A stretch of 28,200 nt of DNA. It comes from a virus. Positions 11,101 through 20,377 of this stretch are shown here, one piece after another (the stretch's first letter is position 1; every line of letters begins with the position of its first letter). Under the pieces are notes generated by a model that did not search any database, was not told where the DNA came from, and saw only the letters and a list, made by a program, of their open reading frames with translations. The stretch spans positions 1 through 28,200 of the IMG/VR virus record IMGVR_UViG_3300017756_000075; one strand, given 5' to 3'. The position numbers were made by a program, and so were the translations under genes.

Positions 11101-14100
11101 TGTAGCAAGTTTTACTTTGTCCTCACTAACTTTGATGCAGAATACATTTCTAGGTAGAGTCGTAGTCGTTCCAACACCAACAAAACCGTCAGTTGATGCA
11201 ATCGAGATAAAGTCAGTTTTGATTCCTAAGGTGCTATCATATATCAATTCTTGTCCGCTTACAAAGAAGTGATTAGGTAAGAATAATGTATTATTAGTTA
11301 AATTGACAACATTACTGTCCGATGCATTAAACTCTTTGGTGAAGATCGTATCATTCTTGTGAGTTAATGGGAAATCCCTTCTAACAGTAATTTCAGTTCC
11401 TGTATAAGTATCAAAGTTAGATTTTAATAATGCACAGTTTAAATCCTTATCGAATTGATCTACATTGTCAAACCTTTCAATAGACATTTTATTGATGAAG
11501 GTTTTAACATGAACATTAATACTTGGATTTGGAGTAAAGTTAATCAGCGTTGTATTGCCTGATCTAGTTGCACCCAAGGTTCCTAATCCAACTGGAGATG
11601 GAGCACCTGAGGTATCAACATTTGCAAATTCAGTTAAAGATATATTTGTATCATCATCAACAATAGTGAATTCAAACATTTCATGGATATTATTTGTTTT
11701 ATCAGAGACAACAGCGATTCCGTATGCAGCATCAACATCGGTGTCTGTGGGATTACCATATCTACCAACATTAGTCGCTGTTGGACTTCCTGACGACGCG
11801 ATATCAACACCCTCTGCTGATAATTTTGTAAAGGCATATGCATCAGTTCCAACTCCAAGGTAACCCTCAGAGGAGAATCCTACGGCAAGAACATTGACAA
11901 AGGTAGTCGTAACTCCTGCAATTGGAGTATAACTTACAACTATATCTTTGCCCGATAGACTTGCTCCAATTGTTCCCAATCCGGTAGAACCGCTTTGTGA
12001 ATCGAGGGTGTGATTTGTTAATTGATTGTATTCTAGTATCTCCACAGATGAATCATTATGAATAATACTAATCTCTTCAAACTCTGTCTTGTCATTGGAG
12101 TTTTCAATACTTACAAGAAGTTTTGCAGCTCTTGTGTTAGAAGACTCTGTTCCTATTCCTCCAAGAGTAATCAAATTGGTTGCTGTGGTGCCAGATATAA
12201 GAATATTTGAACTTGCAACACTAACTAAAGATCCAGGGAAACTAGATGCAGTAGAAACACCAATATTTTCTGTTCCAAGACCAATAGATTCTGTATTCAA
12301 TCCTAATCTATCTAAACTGTAACTAAAGACAGATAGAGCATATCGATTTAATTTAAACTTGGTTGGGAAGAATTGCAGAACTCCTTCACCACCCTCAATA
12401 CCATAGTCATAGGATCCTAAGTCTAATACAGTATCAACATCTCCATATTGACTAATCATTGACTGACCATTAACTCTACTGTTTACTACAGTAACGAGTG
12501 ACATTTGTCTCTCTGAGGTAAATATAGTATCTTTAACAAGACATAAGAATTTAACTGCTTGACCATCTACTAAAGATAGTCTTGATACCACTTCAAATGG
12601 AGTTGATCTTCTATTACTGTTAAACAATCCACTAATATCATCTATACTCAAAACTCTGTTGCTAACAGACTCAGAAAAATCAGTAATAAGTCTAGTTTTA
12701 AATGATATTTCATCAGAGAACTCAATATCACCCTGTAAGAAGTTTTCTGTTGCAAAATCAAAATTATTAACACATTCTAAATCACCAACACTTATCATAT
12801 CAATTTCGATAGTGGTGGCATCTACGGGTTGTATATCTAAAGAATCTCTTTCTTCACCAACGAGAGTGGATTCTACCTGAAGATCTCCAAATTTTTTAAA
12901 CCCAGTAGTATGAAGTAAAGTACTTACAACATCATTCCAGTCATCAAAAGGAACTTTTGATTTAATAGAATATGAGAAGTTTTGATAATAATCATTGTCA
13001 GGTATCTTCTGATCAAACTTGTTTAAGAATCCAATACTTGTTTGCCAACCATTATCTACGATAGAATAATAATCTAAGTTATATTCTGTATCAAAATCAA
13101 AGTTATTGGTGATAGTTGCTTTAGAACCGGTTACTAGTTCTTCAATTACGCTTCCAACTATAAAATTATCAGCACTTTCAACTATAAGCGTCAAGTTAAC
13201 TTCATCCCAGTTAGAGATAACTCCTTCTGAATCTCCAGATATAACAGTATTTCCTACTTGGAAATTATTAGATACTAAATCAAAATCAAATATTGGGAAA
13301 TATTTCTCTGGTGTCAAAGTTATTGAAGAGTTGATAGTATCAAGTTTTCCCATCGTATCAGTATCACCAAGTTTATCAAATCTATAAGTGACAACACCAA
13401 CGTTTCCACCAAGACTCTCATGCACTCCTATAATTTCAAATGTCTCATAATCATAATCTGCTGAATTAAATCCTTTCGCAGTGGTTCCAACTCCAACACT
13501 TGCATGTTCTATAAGAACCTTATCGCCTATGGAAAGAGGGAAGTTTTCACTATATTCCTCTGTCATAGTAGCAGTTACAGTTTTGTCAGAAGCATCATAC
13601 ACTAAATTACTAACTCTAATTCCATTTGGATTATCCAAAGGAAGAATGATTGGATTGGCGTTGTTTAACGACTGAGAATTTTTAAGAATACTGACATTTG
13701 TGTCACCTAAATTGTATCTTATATCAATATCAGAAATTTTCTTTTTAGTAGTTCCATCTAAAACAATTAAAGCAGGAGGAACTGTATATCCCTGACCAAA
13801 TGAGGTGATTCCAATTCTGTTAAATTTAAGGAAGGTGCTCACCTCTAAAATTTGAGGAAGTTGTGCCTCCGGTGCCAAAGTTGGATCAGAGGGATAATTG
13901 AATCCAATATTCTTTAAATCAGTTCTAGTAACCTTTCCTATTGTATTACTAGACGGTTTTAGAACAGCATTTCTTCCCAACGATGAGGTTATTGAACTGA
14001 TTCCAGGTAGTTTTGAATATCCCTTTCTTATATCGTTAGAATCAATTTCTGCAATGGGTCCATATACTGATGGTGAATTAGTAGTGTATGATAATGCAGA

Positions 14101-17100
14101 TGATGATGTACTAGCATAAGAAACAGACTCGGGGAAAGTTTCTAAAGAATACTTAAAGGTATTCGTTGTCACACCACTGACTATATGCTGTCCAGTATAA
14201 AGACTTTCAAATACTTCTATTTGATTGTGATCTTTTACCTCTTCACTTATGACAGCTTCTAAATTAACTGTTAAGTTTCCGGCAACTCTTAGTGGTTCTA
14301 ATCTGTAATAAAGAACTTTGGGAGTATTTCCAGTTATATCTAAGTCTATCCTTGCATTTGAAGTTCCTAATGTACCAAACTGTCTAACTGCAAAATCTGA
14401 ATCTTTTCCTTCAGTGACATATTCTCGTACATAATTAGAATCGGTGTAAAATTTAAATGTAAACGCAGGTAATACAGTTGTATTTTGAACGTAAGATAAA
14501 GATGAATCACTAACATCAAATCTAACGCTGGTGTCTTTATAGAATTTAAGGGGAGGATTTACTGGTAACAAAGAACCTGAAGAATCATTTGATATATCTA
14601 CAAATTTTGGATTTGGTTGTTTTGTTTGGTATGTTGATTCACATAATTTGACGTTATTAGTGTCAACAACATATGCATAGTATTCTTGGTTATTAAGTAA
14701 ACCAGTAGCGGGTGCTGTAGCACTATGGATAACTTTTTGTCCAGTAATCAGTCCATGGTCAGATATATTAAGTGATGAGTCTGAACTAATACCAGCGAGG
14801 GTAAAAGATAATTCACCAATTACTGTCTTTCTATTATGAGTGTTATATCTAACCTGTTGAGTTTTCGTTATAATTGGATCTACATCAACAAAAACAGTTT
14901 CATTCCTAGAAAGACCATGAGTTCCTGCTACAGAAACAGTTACTTCATTTCTATCAATTTGACCTTTAACAACATTCTTATGATTAGTTTGTAAACTATG
15001 ATTTACTCCTGTTCCGACTCCAACAAAATACAGTAATCCACAATGAGATGTCGTGTCTGCTATGCCAACAAAAGTTCCTATGGTTCCTAATCCAACTCTG
15101 ACTGAGGATAAACCAATAAAGTCGCTTCCCAAATTAGCAACGAATACTTTTGTTCCATCAGTTATGATGCCAACACCAGCAGTAGCCTCTGTCTGAACTC
15201 CGATAGGAGATCCACCATTAAGTTGATAAGAAACTTCGTCACCTGTAATCAACCCATGATTGGGTAAGTATAAATGTTGTGCTAAAATAAACTTGGAAGT
15301 AGAACCAGATCCAGGATTTACAAAAACGATTGTTGATCCTGCACCAGTTGCTGTAGATGAACTGATTCCCAAGGACTCGGCGGGATTGAAGTAGTATTCT
15401 CTATTTCTTCTGCCACTGTAAGTTGTCTTGTAACCTACGTTAATTGTAAATCTTCTAGGATCTTCCTTAATGGCAGTGGTTATTGTGTGCGATACACCAA
15501 CCACTCCATTTTGAGATCTTAAAACTCTTAATCTAGAAGATTCTTTATCAATATTCAAAACTTTGACCGTTTCAGTTCCAATTGTTAAAATATCATTCTC
15601 TTGAATTTGAGGATATTCAAAACTTCTTGTTGAAACATCAATAAAAGTTACAATTCCTGTAGAATTAACAGTGCCAATAAATTTAGAGACTGTTAAAGTA
15701 TTTGTAGTAACTCCTACTTGATAATTTCCAGCAAGTCTTGCTGAGGTTGTTGAAATACCAGATAAATTTACGATATCATCATCTTTAAGATTGTGAGAAG
15801 CACTAGCGATACCTATGAAGGAATCATTGCCTACAGGATAAAATTCGATATTAGATATACTAGTTTTAGCAGCACTCACTAAAGTTACATTTTTACCTCT
15901 AACTTTGGATACCCTAGATGCAGAGAAAAATTCTGTTCCACTTTCCTTTTCAAAAATAATACGATCATTAACTTGATAATTAATTCCACCGCTTTGTATG
16001 CCAACTGAAGTAATATATCCTTTTTCAGCACTTTTTATAGTTGAATCTGAATCAACAAAATCAAATGGTTTTTGTAAGTAATCATATCCACTATTCTTTT
16101 TATTCATTGAATATGGATAAGTATTTCTCCTCCAACCATGCTGTCTTACATCATAATTTTTCTGATTTGAATTATTATCATAATTAAATTCGTTTGGTTT
16201 AGAGTTAAATGACTCTCCTATCAAATATGGAAATATTGGTCTCTTAAATCCTTTGAATAAACCATCAGAAGACGCAGTAGTGTCTATCGTTGCAAAGTAT
16301 GCATAAGTTCCATTCGGAAAATCTGGAGTCACACAGAATCTTCCATTATTTCTATCTAAACTTGAATCGCTAGTTGACTCAACCCAAGTAAAATCTTCAA
16401 TGAAAAATTCTTGGGGGAAAGCACTTAATGGGGGTCTGTTATCTTTTAAATCTAGAACATAACCGGACTTTAACTGAACTATGTTTCCACCAGTCGCATT
16501 TTCGTATCCATAAGGACCATAAATTGGATGACCATCATATGCCCAACCAAGTATTCCCGAGTGATCAGTATTTGTTGTTTCTTCACCGTTAACTAATTTA
16601 AGATCTTTTTTACCATAAAGGGTAGATCCCCCAGAATCAACTGAATAGATAATTTTTCTCAAAGATCTAGGTGCATAAGCATAAGATACTTGTAAGTCGT
16701 CAGTTGCATTGCTAGAATCCATTAAGAATGCATCATCAGAATTTAAATTATTCTGATTTTTCTTAACGTTATTAATCGTCCAAGTTTGTATTTCAGTGGT
16801 AAACTGAGCATCTTTACCAGCAGGTACAATTTGAATGGTTGTTGTAGATGATCCATAACCAACACCAGCACTAATAATTTCAACTCCAGTAATTGTTCCA
16901 TTAGAAAGTCTTGGAGTTAGTTTTGCTCCCTGACCAACTCCATTTACAATAAGTTCTGGTGGGGAATTATATTCCTGCCCAGGTCTATTAATAACTACAT
17001 CTGATATCTGCCCGTTTGCAGAAATAACCGTTTCTAACTGTGCACCAGTTCCAGATCTTAATGTTATTCTAGGATCTCTCTTAAAGTTAATTACATCAGA

Positions 17101-20100
17101 CACTCCATATCCAACTCCAGTGCTTGTTAGTTTAATTGAAGTTATTTGACCTCGGAATACTGGTTGAACAACTGCCTTAAAATCACGTCCTCCAGTAGAG
17201 GCAAGACCGACATTGCCAAGAACTTCTACTGAAATTGGTTGATAGTTGAAATTATGAGTTCCTACACCAATACTAGAGAGTGTTTGGTATTGATTTGTAT
17301 TGAAGTAAAAATCTTTTGCAGTGGAACCTATGCCAATTGAACTTAATCTAAAAGAATCATTATCAATCTCTGTTACATAATAATCTGTTTCTGCTGAGAG
17401 TCCACCAATTGAAGTCCCTTGAACTGTATAATTAATGATCTCTCCAGTTTTGTAACCATGATTAGAAATATTAATTAAATTGAGTGCTGTATTAATACCT
17501 GCAGGAGCGCACGTTCTCTGCTTGTTCTGGTACCCTGTACCAGGGTCTACGATGCTTATTGACCCAATCGCTGATTTAGCGTTTAAACATCTAAGTTGAT
17601 GTGTCCCATCACCAAAACTGCCAAGAGTAATGGTTCCAACCCCAGCAACAGCATCACTTAAATTATTGTGTAATTTTATTTGATATGGAGACAAAACTCC
17701 TGCATAATAAGTGGCATCTGTTGATAATCCACCTATTGCTTTTTTGCCAAAAGTTTTATAAACAACTCTCTCTCCATTTTTAAATCTATGATGAGTTGTA
17801 AACCCAATAATAGAAACTGTTGTTCCAATACCAACGTCTCCTATTCCCGTTGTGGTTGTAGAAATACCAGAAGCATTAAAAGAATTTGCAGTATGAACTG
17901 GAATCATGTTTACTTCAGCTTTGGCACCTACTCCATTACCTCCAGTAATTTTTATTTTTGGAATCTCTACATAATCAAAACCTGAATCTATAATTCTAAT
18001 TTCTTTAAGACTACCACTAACATCACAAATACCGGTTGCACCTGATCCAACAGAATCTTCAATATGAACAATAGGAGGATTTACCACATCATAGTTCAAT
18101 CCACCAGAAGTTACTTCAATAGAATTTAATCTTCCATGATAAATGAAGTCATTTGATTTATAATTTAATATTTCAACTCCATTAATAAAAATACCAGAAT
18201 ATTTTAAATTATTTTTAGGAGTAAAAGAATCTGTTACTGGCGTGGATATTTCCCTATACAATCTGGTTGCGCTAAGATCTTTTCCCCTATTATCTGCTCT
18301 TTCTACAATATTACTAGTAATTACAGTAGAATCAGCACCGCCAGGAGGAGTTATAGATTCAAATTTACCAGCGTACAAATTTGATGCACTTTTTGCAATT
18401 TTAATATTATTTTCATCAATTCTTTGTACAATATATCTACCCTCTATAAAAAGAAAACTACCAATTTGTTCACTAATAATTACATTACCATCTGGTTGAG
18501 TGATTTCTGTAGTGGTTTTTTCTGGGGTATAATAGATAATATCCCCAGTAAAGAAATTATGGTCAATACCATCGGTAAGTTTAATAGTTTCGTCACCTAA
18601 ACGATACGTTCCACTAACAAAGAATCTTTGATTTCTAGGATTTACTTTAGAATCCAAATAAGATGGTAAAGAATTAGTTGAAACTAAGACTTTATCATCT
18701 TTAACATATACGTTATTAATATTTGCATTATATGTAGATACACTTGAATATAAATCAGATTTGAATTTTGTTATTCTCTTTGATGCCTTTACCTGCCTCG
18801 TTGTATCACCAACTCCACTTCCTCTTATCAGAAGTTGCTTTGCACTAAAAACATCAGTAACAACTAAATCATTGGGTGATTTTAAATTACTACGATCTGT
18901 CAACTCTATAAGATCACCTATTCTAAAAACATGATCGTCTTTAGTTGTTAACTTATAGATATCGTTATTAGCATCCTCTAAAGTTAAAGACTCTATATCA
19001 TAATACTGTGCAGTATTAAAGAACCAATTATTCGACTTTAAACCTGAGGGAATTTTTCCCAGAGATTTGATTTTAATTTTTGTATTCTCTAATTGATAAT
19101 ATGCATCTGTTGGTTTTTGGAGATCACGTAAAACTGATCTAATTTTTACTTTAATACCATCATCTTCTTGGGTCTCTGGATCATATCCATATGCAAATAC
19201 ATTCTGGTCAATGATAGTTTTATCTTGAATTATCCTTGTTATACTACTTGTGCTGATACCTAAAAACTGAGTATTAATCTTATCTGTATATGTTACTATA
19301 CCACTGGTTCCATCTTCAAATTTAACTAAGAGAGAACCAGAATCTTCAAACCCTATTGTTGAATCAACATCAATATAAGTTTGTCCCACGGCAACAGAAT
19401 CTATTGCAGATGTCTTAGCATGAACAGTGAAATCACCATACAAAAGATTTGATGCTCCATCAAATCCACTGAATGAACTATCTAAACTTACTTTATAATA
19501 TGAATCAGTAAGAACACCAACATAAACTTTCTCAACGTTAGATATTGGAGCATATGCCATATTAATTGAACCAGTTGGATCCTGGAATAAAGTGGCATTG
19601 AGTAAATTTTCTGGGTTACCCTCTTGTGCTTCTACAATTAAATCTCTTGTTAATCGATATTGTGCATTTGATGGACTAATTAAATTATCTTGGGGTCTTA
19701 TTAATTCTATCTCATCATTATATAATGCTTTAAATAAAATTTTAAAGGAAGACTCTGTTCCTCTTGTGGAATATAAATCGCGAGATTGTCTTATAAATTG
19801 AGCTTGATTTAAATTATCAGTTAACTTTTCTGTTTGAAGCCCAGGTAATAGTTGACCTTTTACTCTTCTTAAAAACTCTTGTAAAAATAAAACACTAAGA
19901 TTTTTTACCGAAGTTTGAAACTTGTGACTATCTGCTGAAGTTTCACTAAATGTTAGTTCTTCAGAATTATTAGATTTATCATAAGAAGATACACCAGTAA
20001 ATCCTCTTTGGCAAAATAGTAATCTATTACCAACTCTTGTTTGATATACAATGATTTCATCATCTATTTGAACAATTCCCAATTGATCTGGAAATCCATC

Positions 20101-20355
20101 TGCATTATAAACATCAATAAAATTTTGAGTATCATCAATATCAGCTGCTAATTGAGATTCACTGACAGTATTAGCATTCTCACTTAATTTTAAGTAAGAA
20201 TCAATATTATTGATTAAATCTAAAGTTCCACCTTGAAAATCTAAACCATTATAATACTGCTGGAAAAATTCATCAATTAGAGGAAATTCATCTTTAATAT
20301 ATGATGCTAATTGACTCCCAACTAGGTGGCGAATTTTTACGGTATTTTTCGACAT
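8176..20355 (-). CDS. 7: Giant gp7-like baseplate wedge protein with YHYH domain
   Basis: This 4059-residue protein occupies the gp7 position between gp6 and gp8. Residues 195-213 (YSTRGTESSFKILFKALYN) match a segment recalled from the C-terminal third of T4 gp7 (YSTKGIEASYKFLFKVLYN), and residues about 17-35 resemble the T4 segment shortly before it. T4 gp7 is 1032 residues, so this is nearly four times longer and carries the conserved block at its N-terminus. Around residues 1269-1355 lies a YHYH-type domain (GWAYDGHPIYGPYGY, then FPNGTYAYFAT). Many Gly-x-Gly-Tyr units and many 'HxLxTGDxVxY' units are scattered through it. About residues 3560-3660 hold a 'LLIFINDVIQVPG' type segment seen in phage fibre proteins. 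The C-terminus (GRYSWGKL) resembles cyanophage structural proteins. The ATG lies 22 bp after gp6, preceded by a weak AAGAGAA. No frameshift is seen. Confidence 0.88.
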   Translation of the reverse strand: MSKNTVKIRHLVGSQLASYIKDEFPLIDEFFQQYYNGLDFQGGTLDLINNIDSYLKLSENANTVSESQLAADIDDTQNFIDVYNADGFPDQLGIVQIDDEIIVYQTRVGNRLLFCQRGFTGVSSYDKSNNSEELTFSETSADSHKFQTSVKNLSVLFLQEFLRRVKGQLLPGLQTEKLTDNLNQAQFIRQSRDLYSTRGTESSFKILFKALYNDEIELIRPQDNLISPSNAQYRLTRDLIVEAQEGNPENLLNATLFQDPTGSINMAYAPISNVEKVYVGVLTDSYYKVSLDSSFSGFDGASNLLYGDFTVHAKTSAIDSVAVGQTYIDVDSTIGFEDSGSLLVKFEDGTSGIVTYTDKINTQFLGISTSSITRIIQDKTIIDQNVFAYGYDPETQEDDGIKVKIRSVLRDLQKPTDAYYQLENTKIKIKSLGKIPSGLKSNNWFFNTAQYYDIESLTLEDANNDIYKLTTKDDHVFRIGDLIELTDRSNLKSPNDLVVTDVFSAKQLLIRGSGVGDTTRQVKASKRITKFKSDLYSSVSTYNANINNVYVKDDKVLVSTNSLPSYLDSKVNPRNQRFFVSGTYRLGDETIKLTDGIDHNFFTGDIIYYTPEKTTTEITQPDGNVIISEQIGSFLFIEGRYIVQRIDENNIKIAKSASNLYAGKFESITPPGGADSTVITSNIVERADNRGKDLSATRLYREISTPVTDSFTPKNNLKYSGIFINGVEILNYKSNDFIYHGRLNSIEVTSGGLNYDVVNPPIVHIEDSVGSGATGICDVSGSLKEIRIIDSGFDYVEIPKIKITGGNGVGAKAEVNMIPVHTANSFNASGISTTTTGIGDVGIGTTVSIIGFTTHHRFKNGERVVYKTFGKKAIGGLSTDATYYAGVLSPYQIKLHNNLSDAVAGVGTITLGSFGDGTHQLRCLNAKSAIGSISIVDPGTGYQNKQRTCAPAGINTALNLINISNHGYKTGEIINYTVQGTSIGGLSAETDYYVTEIDNDSFRLSSIGIGSTAKDFYFNTNQYQTLSSIGVGTHNFNYQPISVEVLGNVGLASTGGRDFKAVVQPVFRGQITSIKLTSTGVGYGVSDVINFKRDPRITLRSGTGAQLETVISANGQISDVVINRPGQEYNSPPELIVNGVGQGAKLTPRLSNGTITGVEIISAGVGYGSSTTTIQIVPAGKDAQFTTEIQTWTINNVKKNQNNLNSDDAFLMDSSNATDDLQVSYAYAPRSLRKIIYSVDSGGSTLYGKKDLKLVNGEETTNTDHSGILGWAYDGHPIYGPYGYENATGGNIVQLKSGYVLDLKDNRPPLSAFPQEFFIEDFTWVESTSDSSLDRNNGRFCVTPDFPNGTYAYFATIDTTASSDGLFKGFKRPIFPYLIGESFNSKPNEFNYDNNSNQKNYDVRQHGWRRNTYPYSMNKKNSGYDYLQKPFDFVDSDSTIKSAEKGYITSVGIQSGGINYQVNDRIIFEKESGTEFFSASRVSKVRGKNVTLVSAAKTSISNIEFYPVGNDSFIGIASASHNLKDDDIVNLSGISTTSARLAGNYQVGVTTNTLTVSKFIGTVNSTGIVTFIDVSTRSFEYPQIQENDILTIGTETVKVLNIDKESSRLRVLRSQNGVVGVSHTITTAIKEDPRRFTINVGYKTTYSGRRNREYYFNPAESLGISSSTATGAGSTIVFVNPGSGSTSKFILAQHLYLPNHGLITGDEVSYQLNGGSPIGVQTEATAGVGIITDGTKVFVANLGSDFIGLSSVRVGLGTIGTFVGIADTTSHCGLLYFVGVGTGVNHSLQTNHKNVVKGQIDRNEVTVSVAGTHGLSRNETVFVDVDPIITKTQQVRYNTHNRKTVIGELSFTLAGISSDSSLNISDHGLITGQKVIHSATAPATGLLNNQEYYAYVVDTNNVKLCESTYQTKQPNPKFVDISNDSSGSLLPVNPPLKFYKDTSVRFDVSDSSLSYVQNTTVLPAFTFKFYTDSNYVREYVTEGKDSDFAVRQFGTLGTSNARIDLDITGNTPKVLYYRLEPLRVAGNLTVNLEAVISEEVKDHNQIEVFESLYTGQHIVSGVTTNTFKYSLETFPESVSYASTSSSALSYTTNSPSVYGPIAEIDSNDIRKGYSKLPGISSITSSLGRNAVLKPSSNTIGKVTRTDLKNIGFNYPSDPTLAPEAQLPQILEVSTFLKFNRIGITSFGQGYTVPPALIVLDGTTKKKISDIDIRYNLGDTNVSILKNSQSLNNANPIILPLDNPNGIRVSNLVYDASDKTVTATMTEEYSENFPLSIGDKVLIEHASVGVGTTAKGFNSADYDYETFEIIGVHESLGGNVGVVTYRFDKLGDTDTMGKLDTINSSITLTPEKYFPIFDFDLVSNNFQVGNTVISGDSEGVISNWDEVNLTLIVESADNFIVGSVIEELVTGSKATITNNFDFDTEYNLDYYSIVDNGWQTSIGFLNKFDQKIPDNDYYQNFSYSIKSKVPFDDWNDVVSTLLHTTGFKKFGDLQVESTLVGEERDSLDIQPVDATTIEIDMISVGDLECVNNFDFATENFLQGDIEFSDEISFKTRLITDFSESVSNRVLSIDDISGLFNSNRRSTPFEVVSRLSLVDGQAVKFLCLVKDTIFTSERQMSLVTVVNSRVNGQSMISQYGDVDTVLDLGSYDYGIEGGEGVLQFFPTKFKLNRYALSVFSYSLDRLGLNTESIGLGTENIGVSTASSFPGSLVSVASSNILISGTTATNLITLGGIGTESSNTRAAKLLVSIENSNDKTEFEEISIIHNDSSVEILEYNQLTNHTLDSQSGSTGLGTIGASLSGKDIVVSYTPIAGVTTTFVNVLAVGFSSEGYLGVGTDAYAFTKLSAEGVDIASSGSPTATNVGRYGNPTDTDVDAAYGIAVVSDKTNNIHEMFEFTIVDDDTNISLTEFANVDTSGAPSPVGLGTLGATRSGNTTLINFTPNPSINVHVKTFINKMSIERFDNVDQFDKDLNCALLKSNFDTYTGTEITVRRDFPLTHKNDTIFTKEFNASDSNVVNLTNNTLFLPNHFFVSGQELIYDSTLGIKTDFISIASTDGFVGVGTTTTLPRNVFCIKVSEDKVKLATSAANALKRNPVSVAFTGVSAGVDHTLTAKDANSKVIVSIDNMIQSPIVATSVTTGLSTSATPGKDIIFFTGITSFFAGDYVKLGTEDDDEIVKIISIGIGTTNAVKVRRNWFGTGLGAHAKDTLVTKIEGNYNIIDNTINFAEAPYGNIPIGSVTDPPSFRDWTGITTSSTFFGRSFMRSGPPGSTVETYAKNHIYDDISQGFDGLTREFILTSDKQNLTGITTSTLILVNGIFQGLGENSNYTVSETTGITSISFTGTASSVSYDVNNANIPVGGVLLSVGSTTGFGYQPLVAAGATVTISAGGTVSAISIGNSGSGYRSGIQTTVNVAVASSSTGTPILEFIGTAAISGGHIVSIAVTNPGTGYTSTNPPEVIIDQPLSYENIPLVYASNSIGVGTGGKVDIVVGQGSSIIEFNISNTGFGYKVGQTLTIGTSGTVGIPTDPTKTLSDFEIKVERVDGDSFNAWSVGEFQFLDEFSSLFNGQRVVFPIKSEGEFLSIVAAKGSNINIQDNLLIFINDVIQVPGESYEFLGGSSIRFNEAPKAGDSVKILLYKGTGEIDVNDVDVTETVKVGDTLQFKSGNFEQNQNKRSVSTIISASSVNTNVYPGPGLAKNEKAERPITWCRQRNDVLINGKVIDKSRGLYEPNIFPTAYIIKSVGVGSTTIYVDNVRPAFNPINESQLSVAFQNKVSIFNYNVPVGAAATANVSAAGTITSIALSNGGVGYSTTPDVTIGNPVGLGSTLRATAVASLTADVVTGVTITAPGTGYTFTNPPVVLIGPPAGPETENNTITTYSGDFGVITGISTTSVGIASTAIVFDLLIEANSPLRDNTGVTVQTTTSGIATGDYFIVYESNVGSGVTALDESGNTIGVGNSFLDNIYRVADVSIANTSSIGIGTTNVARVTVSIAHYNGFTAAGLAISSFYGRYSWGKLLFSERTGFKSYDAITSNGVVGIKTGPYIIRQTAYKSIGFVT

Positions 20356-20377
20356 TTGATTCTCTTACAAAAATTTA

